64,000 bases of DNA from Craterostigma plantagineum. Its lineage: Eukaryota > Streptophyta > Magnoliopsida > Lamiales > Linderniaceae. Both the position numbers and the translations under genes were made by a program. The notes under the pieces are model-generated. The model searched no databases and was not told the origin of the DNA. It was given only the letters and a program-made list of their open reading frames with translations. Each line of letters starts with the position of its first letter. The first letter of the stretch is position 1. The stretch covers positions 1 through 64,000 of the forward strand of contig JAPQWV010000338.1 in the NCBI GenBank assembly GCA_027422505.1. The letters are read 5' to 3'. Shown here one piece after another: positions 1 through 11,278 of the stretch.

Positions 1-753
1 TGAAATCGATTGATCAAGGTGGCCTTCGACATTCTGTGTTGTGGGCACTTCTTCAATAAGGACTTGTACCTCTCCCCACACCTCATAAAGATTCTCTGAA
101 TCCTTCTGGTGAAAAAGAGATATCTCCGTCTTCAATCTTAACACCATTGACAATGGGAAATAATGGCCGATGAATGCTGCCCGCAGCTCTTCCCACGTAG
201 TGATTGATCTGGGTGGTAGCATCTCCAACCAATCCTTCGCCCTCTATTTGAGTGAGAATGGAAATAACATCAGCTTGATAGCATCGCTCGGGACTCCGTT
301 AATCTAGATGGTGTCCGTTACTGTTAGAAAGGCCTTCAGGTGGGAGTATGGATCATCATCAGGCTTTCCCTCAAATTGAGCCGTCTGAAAGATCAGTTGA
401 AGCCAAGCATGCTTCAATTCGAAATTATTGTTTTCGAATGGTGGAATAACGATCGCCGATTTGGTATCGCCTAGAGAGGCGCTATTGAGTAGATCTTGTA
501 GAGATTGTTCCTCTTCTTGGTCTTGGTGGGGCACTCTCCGGTCTGCCATCTCGACTTCTGTCTCTTGACCGTCTATAGATATCTCTGTTCGAGAATTCTC
601 TGCCGACTCCTGAGAGTTGTCCTCAGAGTAGCTTACTAGCGCTTCTTGATAGTTACGAGCCGTGCCTTCGGGTTGTATCTGAGTTGTTTCGTAACTTTCG
701 CTCGAACTCCGGATCTCCTTCAACAATTGGACCCGATGGGTGGCTTCGGTCAT
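1..753 (-). pseudogene. Athila-type retrotransposon A, gag fragment
   Basis: Capsid (gag) region of a Ty3/gypsy retrotransposon read on the minus strand; the 3' part lies beyond the left edge. The start MTEATHRV (753) follows a leader and a tRNA-Asp-type primer site at 936-953. Codons to about 304 are open and match the gag of element B at 16633-17340 closely (shared blocks such as SAIVIPP, NNNFELKH, PDDDPYSH). Near 305 an in-frame stop replaces the Lys seen in B, a second stop lies about 20 codons later (near 245), and the frame shifts nearer the edge, so the gene is dead. The family role is particle assembly. Confidence 0.85.
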
Positions 754-935
754 TCACTGCTAAACCGTACCTTCAATCGAAACTGAAATTTAGCGAAGAA
801 CTAAATAAATACGTCGAAAAGGTAACGAGACTAATAATGATGCTGGAAACAAATAACGCAATTAATTAAAAATTGAGAAAATGTAAAATAAAATAGCTAA
901 ATTACCGAACTAGGGTGTTCCTAATATCAATCTAT
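754..935 (-). other. Element A untranslated leader
   Basis: AT-rich leader between primer site and gag start. It matches, in opposite orientation, the leader at 20112-20302 belonging to the inverted part of element B. No coding potential seen. Confidence 0.7.
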
Positions 936-953
936 TCCCCGGCAACGGCGCCA
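936..953 (-). promoter_or_regulatory. Primer binding site, tRNA-Asp type (element A)
   Basis: On the minus strand this reads TGGCGCCGTTGCCGGGGA, complementary to the 3' end of plant tRNA-Asp. It lies 6 bp inside the LTR end at 960, as expected for priming of minus-strand cDNA. It fixes the orientation of element A. Confidence 0.9.
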
Positions 954-959
954 AAAACT

Positions 960-2481
960 TGATCGCGTGCGTGTACTTTAATATATTAAACAGATGTTCA
1001 TGCAAATACGTCAAGTAATAAGTAAAACAAATATTTTATAACTAGAACCACGCGCGATAGGCAGTGTACCTATCGTTTGTATAGCTATAGCGAATATCCG
1101 AGTATCGAACACGAGGAATAAAATGAATACTAGTATTAACCTATCGACTCGATATTTAGCCTAAATAAAATAACAGGATTTGTTTATACTACGAACTAAT
1201 TTAACAGAGCAAGTTAAAGGATTGGAAGATTAACAACTAGAAATAATACGAGTGACTTAAGATGACAAATATGTGTTCGGGGTTCGAATCCCGCTGGGTG
1301 CTGTCGACTGAGGCTACGGATTATCGTTCCTACGTGAATATCGACTAAATCGCGGTAACTTTCTACCCACTCACGAATTTGCTGTCGCCCTAAACGTTCG
1401 TGGGAATCTAAGATCATTAATTACCAAACGGCGAGGATCGAGTATTTGCTTTCGCCCTATACTCGAATCCTAACGTCTATGAACGGCCCAGTCGTTATTT
1501 AGCTGTTGGCCCAAACGATGTACCCCACATTCATATCAACACATAGACATATTGAGACGAAGAAGCAATATCATAGAACGATAAATAGTCGAATACACGT
1601 GTTCACGATTATCCTACGCCTTAACTACGACATAACCCAACGTTCATCTACTCCCAAACACACAAGAGGACTAGCTACTCATATTAGTCAAAACAACAAC
1701 GATATTCAAAGGAAACGAGGATAGAGAACTCATAAAAGCTTCCCTAAGAAGTGAATATGGCGGTTCTAAAACAAGGAGTGGCTTATAGGGTTCTTCCTCC
1801 TCTTCTTTTCTCTAAGATTTCGGCTCTGTGAAGTTGTGGTTGAGTTCTGAGAAAAACTCCCTTTTATGCTTTGAATTTGGGCCAAAACCCTGAAATTTGG
1901 CACGTTCACGGCCTCTTAACGGGCCTTCACGGCCGTGAAGCAAGGCATTTTAGCTGACTTTTCGTCCTTCTTAAACCCTTCACGACCTCTAGCACCCATA
2001 TTCACGGCCGTGACATCGTGAAATTTCTTTCGTTGAGCTTTCTGCCTCAGTTCACGGCTTCTCGCAAGGTAATTCACGGCTGTGAATTGTCTTCTTTAAC
2101 TCTCTGCCATCGTTCACGGCCGCGTGCATGAGTATTCACGACCGTGACTTGTCCCAGTGTTGATTGGTGTCGATCCTGCCGCGATTCACGGCCACTTGCA
2201 CGGAATTCACGGCCGTGAAACACGTTCTTGTGCGTACTGCCCTCATTCACGGCCTTGTGCGAGGATAGTCACGGCCGTGACTGTGTACTGACAGCTTCAT
2301 TTTTCGCGGTTTTCACGTCGTTTTTCGTCTCGTTTTCGTTCCTTTTCGCTCGATAACCATTCGGAGATCCTACCATGTTTAATGGGTGTAAATAGAGCCA
2401 AGAAATGCATGGAATAACCAAAATTATCCTATTATAACCCAGATAAACGTAACAATAAACGTATTAAAAATACATTTATCA
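960..2481 (-). repeat. 5' LTR of Athila-type element A
   Basis: About 1,522 bp with TG...CA ends (minus strand TGATAAATG ... GCGATCA). It is bounded by the primer site on one side and by retrotransposon pol codons (2482 on) on the other. It is homologous to the dispersed LTR of element B (25256-25880, 21163-21485, 19613-20087). It contains a palindrome array at 1905-2282. The other LTR and the second target duplication are outside the window; the flank next to 2481 begins AAATT. Confidence 0.85.
1905..2282 (-). repeat. Palindrome minisatellite in LTR A (CACGGCCGTG units)
   Basis: Six units spaced about 65-70 bp. Each has a half site TTCACGGCC, a 10-14 bp spacer, then a full palindrome TTCACGGCCGTGAA or a close variant. 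Related arrays occur at 25390-25693 (same orientation) and 11279-11770 (opposite orientation). Confidence 0.85.
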
Positions 2482-3014
2482 AAATTCATAAAGGATTTCT
2501 CGAAGATCGCGACGACGTTGACGAAGTTGACAAAGAAAAACACCCCTTTCCAATGGAGTGAGGCGTGTGAACGGAGTTTTCGGGAACTAAAGAAGCGGCT
2601 AACTACAGCCCCAGTGCTGACGATACCCACGGGAATAGGAGGGTTCTCGGATTATAGTGATGCTCGAAGAACGGGCTAGGATGCGTACTGATGCAAAACG
2701 GTAACGTGGTGGCTTATGCCTCACGGCAACTGAAAGAGTACAAGAAGAATTACCCTACGCATGACCTCGAGTTAGCAGCCGTGGTCTTTGCCCTAAAAAT
2801 TTGGACGCACTATCTGTACGGGGAACGGTGCGAGATACACACAGACCACAAAAGCCTGAAGTACTTCTTCACCCAAAAGGAGCTAAATATGAGGCAAAGG
2901 TGGTGGCTAGAACTGGTGAAGGACTACGATTGTGTGATCAACTACCACCCAGGGAAGGCGAACGTGGTAGCGGATGCTTTAAGTCGGCAAGCAGTAAGCA
3001 TGGAACTCCAATGA
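2482..3014 (+). pseudogene. Tekay-type gypsy pol: end of RT and RNase H
   Basis: The codons start exactly where LTR A ends (2481/2482), reading KFIKDFSKI and then the connection to RNase H. Open codons from 2691 include [23 protein letters not shown] and [11 protein letters not shown], ending near DALSR, the usual RNase H layout. A frameshift lies near 2660. The upstream gag, protease and most of RT are absent because element A inserted here. RNase H removes the RNA strand during reverse transcription. Confidence 0.88.
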
Positions 3015-3020
3015 CTCGAA

Positions 3021-4110
3021 GTGGAGATCGTACCATTTGGCGAAGTCGATGAGAAATTAGCAGCCTTGACCCTACGACCAACGCTATTGGAGCAGATCAA
3101 GAAGGCGCAGGAAAATGACGATTTTTACCTAAAAACAAAGGAGCGCAGACCGAACAGTCGACCACAGACTTCGCGTTTCGGGACGACGGAAACCTGTACT
3201 ACAAAAGCAGGTGTACGGAACGATGCGGACCTTCGACGAGCTATAATGGCGGAAGCACATACCACACCATACTAGGTACACCCTGGAGTGACGAAGTTAT
3301 ACAGAGATTTACGGGCTAACTACTGGTGGCCGGGAATGAAAAAGGACGTAGCAACGTTTGTGAGCCAATGCCTCACTTGCCAACAAATTAAGGCAGAACA
3401 CCAACGGCCAGCAGGAACGCTGCAGCCCTTACCCATTCCGGAGTGGAAGTGGGACAATATAACGATGGATTTCGTGAGCGGATTGCCAAGGAACGTAAAA
3501 GGACATGACGCAATTTGGGTGATTGTAGACCGACTAACGAAGTCTGCCCATTTTTTGCCGATAAGCACGACATTCACCATGGAGCGATACGCGGAACTGT
3601 ACATCCAAGAGGTAGTACGACTCCATGGAGTACCGTAGTCAATAGTTTCAGACCGCGACTCAAGATTTCTATCTGAGTTCTGGACAAGCTTACAAAAGGC
3701 GATGGGGACAAAATTGTCATTTAGCACGGCTTATCATCCGTAGACGGACGGTCAATCCGAGCGGACGATCCAAACACTGGAAGATATGTTACGAGCCTGT
3801 GTGCTTGATTTCAAAGGCAACTGGAGCAAGTATCTTCCACTCGTGGAATTCTCGTACAACTAGCTATCAAGCTACGATTGGAATGGCTCCTTACGAAGCC
3901 TTATATGGACGTAGGTGCAGATCCCCTGTGCATTGCGATGAAGGCGGCGAAAGAGCGATGTTAGTCAGGACATTGTACGAGAAATGACGGAAATCATCGC
4001 AATAATTCGGGAAAGGATGCAGACAGCACAGAGTAGCAAAAGAGTTATGCGGATCGGAGACGCAGACCCTTAGAATTTCAAGAAGATGATCGGGTCTTTG
4101 TAAAAGTATC
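3021..4110 (+). pseudogene. Tekay-type gypsy integrase (degenerate)
   Basis: Integrase downstream of RNase H. It shows the HHCC zinc domain (HPGVTKLYRDL, CLTCQQIKAEH) and the catalytic core with [25 protein letters not shown] and the [16 protein letters not shown] helix holding the catalytic Glu. Stops interrupt it near 3273, 3638, 3740 and 3863, and the frame shifts near 3150 and 4000. The enzyme would insert the cDNA; this copy cannot be translated intact. Confidence 0.88.
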
Positions 4111-4114
4111 GCCG

Positions 4115-4513
4115 ATGAAAGGCGTCAAGAGATTTGGGAAGAAAGGGAAACTAAGCCCAAGGTTTATTGGTCCATTCAAGATAGTAAAAAGAGTTGGAGA
4201 AGTGACGTATCAACTGGAACTACCAGCGTCGTTGTCCCAAGTACACGATGTGTTCCATGTTTCGACTTTGCGAAAGTATATCGCTGACCCAAGCCACGTA
4301 CTGATAAACGACTCACTGCACCAACAACTGAAACCGGATCTGAGTCATGAGGAAACCCCAGTGGAAATATTAATGTATGAAACGAAAAGACTTAGGAATA
4401 AAGAAATTCCCTTAGTGAAAGTCCTGTGGCCGAATCAGTCGAAAGAGGAAGCCACATGGGAACGGGAAGATGAGATGAGAGCTCGCTACCCTGAATTGTT
4501 CCGAGCGGGCTGA
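4115..4513 (+). pseudogene. Integrase C-terminus with chromodomain-like tail (Tekay type)
   Basis: 132 open codons from [21 protein letters not shown], the C-terminal integrase segment, through [17 protein letters not shown] to a chromodomain-like end (IPLVKVLW ... [19 protein letters not shown]). Such a tail is diagnostic of chromoviruses and is thought to guide insertion to marked chromatin. The stop at 4511 precedes a polypurine tract and the LTR, so this is the true 3' end of pol. Confidence 0.88.
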
Positions 4514-4534
4514 TTTCAGGGGCGGAATCCTCTT

Positions 4535-4547
4535 TAAGGGGGGAGGA
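4535..4547 (+). promoter_or_regulatory. Polypurine tract of the Tekay-type element
   Basis: AAGGGGGGAGGA lies directly before TGTAGCACCC, the LTR start. It is the expected plus-strand primer position and places the 3' LTR start at 4548. Confidence 0.85.
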
Positions 4548-4881
4548 TGTAGCACCCAGATCCTCGTAAGCTTTTAGGGGCCGGCCAATAAATTAGCGAA
4601 ACGCAACTACGTGTATTATGTGTATAAATGTTGCGACTATGTGATTTAATTAATTATGTGCTCTTGTGACTTAGGAAATCTTATAGAAGTTAATTTGGGC
4701 CACATGGTTTCCCATTTAACTAGGACTTCAAAAATGGGCCCAAGAGGAAACTAGGCCATAAGAGAAAAAGGGACTAAAAATTTCAAGTGGGCTAGAATTA
4801 GGAAATTAGGCCCAATAGACATCCACATGACTTCTAAGGACAAGCTCTCCCCAATTTAAGGGATATTTCGTCCCTTATGTC

Positions 4882-4885
<4 letters not shown>

Positions 4886-4912
<27 letters not shown>
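4886..4912. repeat. (TC)n microsatellite
   Basis: Uninterrupted run of about 14 TC units inside the LTR. Confidence 0.9.
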
Positions 4913-4921
<9 letters not shown>

Positions 4922-5289
4922 TTGATAAATTACTCAAAAAACCCCCTTCAAGTCCACTAAACTCCATAGCTAAGGAACCAACGAAGAACCTAAGCAAAGA
5001 AAGAAGGAGACGCAAGGAGCCTCGAGCAAGATCACATCGAGCTAGGAAAATGGGTAAGTAAATGGAATCACCCATTTCTCGTCACTATTTCATTATGAGA
5101 GAATTTATTAGGGTACCGTATGTCAAAGTCTCTAAGTTTAGGGTAAAGATTCATAGTTAACGATTTTCTTGAGATTAGTTAGGCATTGATTAGTCTAACC
5201 TATTTTAGGGCTTAGCACCTCGACATTTAATGGTCTTAAGATGACATTAAGAGTTTTTGGGTTAAGGAAAAACCATATAGCTTATGAAA

Positions 5290-6170
5290 TCTGGAAAGAG
5301 GGATTACGATTTAGTTTCGAGTAGATGAAGCTTTCGATCGAAAGTAGACAATTAATGTAAGAGTTTCGATCAAAAGAGGGAAACTGCATAAGGGTTTCGG
5401 GCGAATTAAGATCTTAAGAAAAGTAGGTTCGATCGAAACTAAGGGCTAGAAGATCCATGAGTTTCGACCGAAACTCACTTTGTTGAATAAAATCGATCGA
5501 AACCTCATCTCATTCTACATGCGATCGATCGAAAGTTAGCACAATCAAGTGGTTCATAAGTTTCGACCGAAACTAACCCTAATGTGCTAGGATTGATCGA
5601 AACCTCATTCCATGCCATATCCAATCGATTGAAAATTATCTTCAAACATGTATGGTTTCGATCGAAACCCTGATGACGCCACGTCGACGTCAGGGCACGG
5701 CGAAACTCATCCCAAATCCCACAATCGACCGAAAGCAATATCGGGTGAAACCTCAAGACATGCATGGTTTCGAAACCTAGACGACGCCATGCTGACGTCA
5801 GAGCAAGGCGAAACCCTTTCCCATCTTCACAATCGACCGAAACTGGAATCAAGCGAAACCCTTAAATTGATCATAAGTGATCCTCCACTATGAATGGTGT
5901 CGATCGAAACCGAGATGACGAAATGCAGACGTCATGACACGATTTCGGGCGAAATGATGACGACGCAATGATGATGAAAAGACGGGGCGACTCACTTCTC
6001 AATGCGCACAATCGGGCGAAGCTCATGTAAATTTTGAATTAATTGGACGAATTGACTTAAGTAATGTACAACGATCGAGAGTAGGAAACCTTTTTGCAGA
6101 GTTTCGATCGAAACTAAACCCTAAGATTGATAAGCTTTTGCCGAGTTGTATAGTGGGATCGAAATTTAAT
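5290..6170. repeat. Dispersed TTTCGATCGAAA palindrome array
   Basis: More than a dozen copies of TTTCGATCGAAAC or one-base variants (TTTCGACCGAAAC, TTTCGGGCGAA), irregularly spaced every 30-60 bp within the LTR. No protein-coding role is supported. Confidence 0.8.
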
Positions 6171-7440
6171 TCTAACATGACTTAGAATAGAGACTAAGAT
6201 GACTTAGAAAACTTAGCGCAATAAATTGAGTAAGGTGGAGCCTTAGTGATCTAGCATAGATTAAATTACTAACTTAACGAAAGCTAATTATCCCAAAAAT
6301 TGAGCTAGGGCGAATAACGTACTAATCCTCTAACCGTTTTTATGTAAAGGTCGTACATTAGGACTTCACGAGGGAGTACGCTAGTTTAGCTTGGACGACA
6401 GGTAAGTAGAAATCTAACTACGACACACAACTTGCTTACGTATGTCAAATTTGCGTGATTATGCCTACGTGGTTTTATGATTTCGTGAATTACTTCAAAT
6501 GTTTCACGTGGTAAGATTAGATTACATTTACTCGCATATGCATATTCATGTGCACGCACGAACTCATGAGGGAGGGTCGTGGGACTGAGTGTACATAATA
6601 ATATGTCGCTGTACGCGACAAGGACCCGCCGATATAGGCCGGTGTGTCGACTAACAGTTGAGTCACGTGCGACTTCTATGGCACCATATACGACGTACGA
6701 CGTCGGTCATTATGATGAGGCAAGAGGAGCGACCCAGGAAGGAGCGACCTAGCTATGCTAGCATAGGCTAACTGGTGTAGGCAACTGCCCTGATTGCGGA
6801 AGGAGCGACCTAGGGTGAATCCTAGCGTGGACAACCAGCGTAGGCTACCGTATGGCAGAGGGGACGACCTGGGAGGGTGCGACCTACGGAAACCTAGCGT
6901 ACGCTACCCAGCGTGGGTTGCTGCCACAATCCTATTGAGGATATTGAGCTCTTAATGGTGCATAGTAAGTGCGCCGGGGGCCCTGAGTGATACTAGTATG
7001 AGTACTAGGTGCATCGGCGCGGAATGCCCTTGCCGGATATTAGTTGCGTTGGCGCGGATTGCCTTTGCGTAGTGATATTATGCATCGGCGTGGATTGCCT
7101 TTGCAGGGAAGGGACACGTGCATACATGCATGATTTCTGCTTACTGAGCCTCGGTGGTTCATTCCTTTTGTTGTGTGTTGTAGGCACCGGCGACCACGGT
7201 ATGTGAGCGCGTTTGAAAGCAAGGCCGACCATTTGAAGCTTCGCGCTGCTTTTGGGGTGGACGTGTGTATGGATGAAAACCTGCGAGGCCGGGCGCATAG
7301 AAGCTTTTTGCTGTGCCGTCACACAAAGAGCCACGTAGTTAGCTCTAGGATGTAGCTTATAGACCTGCCTGTTATTCTTTTGGCATGTACATAGAGACGA
7401 ATCCATTATATCAATGGAAATGAAAAAATTTATACGCAAC

Positions 7441-10400
7441 TTTTAGGGACTAATTAACAAATACCACGCGATAGGCACGTAGTTAGAATCGGTCGAATGA
7501 TGAGCATAGTGTGGAGAAAATTGGTCAACACCTATTATTTGATTAGACCAATCACATAAGGACAACTCCCAAGTAACTAGAGGTTTCAACTAGGCCTAAA
7601 GGGGAAACCCAACGATAAAGGAAGCTAACTACAATAATATAAGAATCAATATTACTAATTGACGATAAGTAATAATAGAACTGATGTCATTTTTCTACTA
7701 TTACATGCAATGCCTAGGTAAGGAGAAATATTTTCATTAGAAGACATTTGAACACCCAAGTAAAAAGAGAGGAGGAAAGCTTCGAACAAAGGTTCTCTTA
7801 TCTCCTTAATCTTAAAAAGAGGTATAAATTCTTACAATGACTTTTACATATTTAAAGTAGGAATTAGCGCGTCTTAGGAAGTATTAAGCATGAAAATTCG
7901 TACTTAGAAACCGTAACTTTTGTAAATTAAGCTAACATGGTTAATTAGATTCATATAGGGTGCGTATGGAAATTTATTAAGTTGAACATATTTTTAGAAT
8001 AAAAAGAAATTATTTTGGACAGCATAGTATACTCTTAGGGTTAATAACTTTGAAGTATGATAGCCTTTGAATAGAGATAACAATTTCGGGAATTTAAGTG
8101 TAAGAAAGACCGAAAGAAAATTTTATCAACTTAAGGATAGCCGTAATAACTTAAAGTTCGAACTTTTGGTAAGTATATTCCTTATAACTTTGCAATTTTT
8201 ATGGCTTATGTTTTATGATATTCCTAAAAATTTATGAAGCTTGTAGGTACTGATCGGATAGTGTAATTAATCGAGAAACCCTAATTTCTGAAAATTGCAC
8301 TTATACTAACATGCTAGGTATATTGTTCAGGCCGAAGTTTTGGAGGATTAATTTAGATAAATTGTGAGTAAACTGGATATAAGATCGATTTAGGATAACT
8401 CTTGGGTGGGAAGTAACCTTGGACATTTAACTTAGTATTGATCCTTATCAATTCATGTTCTTCAATATGAACCTTCGTATTTAGGAGGTTAGAAATAACA
8501 TTTTTTATTTAAACTTATGATCGGATAGTGTAAGTTTTAGAATCTGTTAGAAGGCAACTTTTGACCGAAACTAGGAATTTGAGTATTTACTTAGATGAAC
8601 TTTCGAGTAATTAGCTTAGTATTAATTCATATATTGTGCCTAGGATATTGGATAGTACAAATTGTGAAAAAGCTTTTTATATAGGAAATGACTTTCGGTC
8701 AAATCTGGGAAGCTACGTACAGTATCGCACGAAACCTCTTTCGCCAAAGTGTTATATATAGTAATGATTGACTCAATTTTGACCATTATGTGAATACACT
8801 TTCGAGCGAATCTGCCCATACATAAGACGACTTTCGTCGAACTGTGTAAAATATTAATATATTAAGTGGGTCGCCGAAACCCATAATAACCTTGACCCAT
8901 AATATAAGATGAGCACTCGCCGAATTAAAGATCGGATAACCTCACTTTCGGCCGAAACCCATAATAACCTTGACCCAATTTCAGGTGAACTATCGGGCGA
9001 ATCTGTTGTTCGAACATGATCTACATTCGCCGAGTTATATAGATTAAAATCGGGCGTTGACCTAATTTAGACTATTAATCGGACGATTTAAGATTTTAAA
9101 ATATTAGGTTAAACCAAAGGTATTTTTGAGCAGATTAGCGTAGTCAAACCAATTTATTTGGACATGGTCATCTAATTTAGATATTATACTGATACTTTAA
9201 TATTTTGTTCAAGGTCGAAACATAGGAGTTTCCCGGAGCAGTAAACTTATTTAGCTTGGACGACAGGTAAATGGAAATCGCAACTACAACACATAATTTT
9301 TATGTGTATGAATTACGTGACTACTTGCCTCTGTGGCTTACGTGATTGTTATGTGACGTGAATTATCCTATGCAGTAACATTGCACGCATGTTTGCATGG
9401 TTCATGGCATAAGCATATGCACGCACGACTAGTATAAGAATCAGAGAAAGAGAGCGTGCATGAGTATAAGATCGCGTGAGGGCGATGTATATTTGCCAAT
9501 ATAGGCATTTGTGTCGACTCAATGATGAGTCACGGCTCTTCTATGCTACCATGGCGATTCATGATGCCGAATTACCTGATTTACAAAACGTAGGGGAAAT
9601 TCACCATGGTGACTCACGATGCCGATTGCCTGATACACGATAGACAGGTGGATACCCCGTAGCGGGAGATGCAACCTGGAGGATGCGACTCGAGGGAATA
9701 AGCGGCACCGAGGGAACCTCGAGTGTTGGCGACCTCGTAGTAGGCTACCAGTGAGAACCGTCCGCGTGTCAGACCGCATTGGGATGGAAGGCACCTTAGG
9801 GTTAAACGTAATTTGTGTGCCCGGGTTAGCCTCTCAATGGGACCGCATTGGAATTGAAAGGCACTATTAGCCTCTCAGTGTGGACCACATTGAGATGGAA
9901 AGGCACCATAGGATTAAGCACAGATTGCGCTCGGGTTTAGTCTCTCAGTGTGTGTACTGTCACTTATTTATACCCTTAGGGGTCTGAGCTCTATGAATGG
10001 TGCATAGTAAGATTGAAAGTCGAGGGCCCAATATGAAATGAGGAAATGAGAAGGTCGTGATGAGTTAATAGCATTGGCGCGGATGCGTTTGTTATTTAGG
10101 TCACGTGCATTGCATGCATGATTTTCACTTACTGAGCTTTATAAGCTCATTCCACATTTTTATGTGTTGTAGGACCCCGCGATCACGGTACGTGATCATT
10201 TTCACGGCGATGCCAACTTTTGAAGCTTCCGGGGGCTTTTGAGATGGAAGTGTGTGCATGAGTGCGACCTCGTGGAGGCCCAGTAAATAGTTTTATTTTG
10301 ACACGCATGCGCACCTTTCTATGTAATTAGGACCCCTGAGGATTTTGTAGGAACCTTTACGATTCCTTTATATAAAAAGGAAAAAAAATTATATAAAATT

Positions 10401-10479
10401 TAGCATGATCTATTTCGTTATTACGACATTAGTCGCGTAGACTAGTTAAGAAAGTTGTGGTGAAAGGCGGGGCGCCACA
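7441..10479 (+). repeat. Second Tekay-type LTR, 5' truncated, in tandem
   Basis: About 3 kb without genes. It repeats landmarks of the preceding LTR: TTTAGCTTGGACGACAGG (near 9256), the terminal module with GAGCTTTATAAGCTC and GTTGTAGG (10135-10175), and an end GGGGCGCCACA at 10479 that mirrors the LTR start TGTAGCACCC. Its first part resembles the LTR at 17341 in layout (an AAGCTTCGAACAAAGG block near 7778), but no TG start was found, so it looks truncated on its left. Confidence 0.6.
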
Positions 10480-11278
10480 ACCCATGGCTTCTACAGTGTC
10501 GGCGGGGGTCCGCCTCGCCTTTGACAGCTCGACTCGACCAATAATCACAACAAAGATATATCATAATCCAACGACCCTTGAAAAGCTCAAAGAAGCATTT
10601 CATCGAACACGTGGCGTGCAACCGAAATCACTCAATCTTTGTCCAAAATTGAACAAGAAAACGTACCCACATAAGTCATATCATGAATTAAAACTAATTA
10701 ACACCATAAAAGCAACGAATTTCGCCAATTAATTCCAAAAAATCCCCAATTTTTGAAATTGGGGTTCCTCCGTCCAGAATCGAAATTAATGAACGAAATC
10801 AACAGATTAAGCATACCCAACTTGCTATTAGTATGTATCTAGCCATAACCGAGCAAGACAAACACGAAATTAGTCCCAATTTCGAAAAGCCCCAAATTTG
10901 AAATTAGGGTCTTCGTGGCAATGCGAGTTTCAACCTCAAATTCACGTGATTAGGTAAGCCTCTAGCTAGTATGGTACAACGTGAACAAATAATAGCATCC
11001 TCATAACCAAAAATTAGCAAAGATCAACGAAATTCTCAAATTCAAACTAAATGGGGTAAAAACCGTACCTTTTAATCTTAATCAAATTAAATGGGGGTTG
11101 AGTGTTGTCTTTGGGGGTGTCGCCGGAGTTGGGGTGACGGCGGCGGTTAGAGGTGGTCGGCGGTGATTTTTGGTGGTGATGGTGGTGGGAGGAGAAGAAA
11201 ATCACGAGAGAGAAAGAAGAAAGAGGGAGAGAGAGAAAAAAGAAAGAAAAAGGGGGGTTATTACTTAAACCCGCGAAC
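10480..11278. other. Noncoding LTR-like sequence
   Basis: No gene seen. On the minus strand 11270 to 11050 reads like a transcribed LTR leader: pyrimidine-rich, CCACCACC-rich, then AAAAGGTACGG. The stretch 10480-11046 shows no recognised feature. It probably derives from the 3' side of element B or from another LTR, but its limits cannot be set by eye. Confidence 0.4.

Larger units (their letters stand above)
4548..7440 (+). repeat. 3' LTR of the Tekay-type element
   Basis: Starts TGTAGCACCC right after the polypurine tract. No gene inside. It holds a TC microsatellite (4886-4912), an array of TTTCGATCGAAA-like palindromes (about 5290-6170), the block TTTAGCTTGGACGACAGG near 6388, and a terminal module with ACTGAGC ... 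GTTGTAGG near 7140-7185. Its 3' end is unclear: similarity to the end of the next LTR fades near 7440. Confidence 0.7.

Noticed and set aside
4886..4912. CRISPR-like or regulatory array
   Set aside because: Simple TC microsatellite in a plant LTR.
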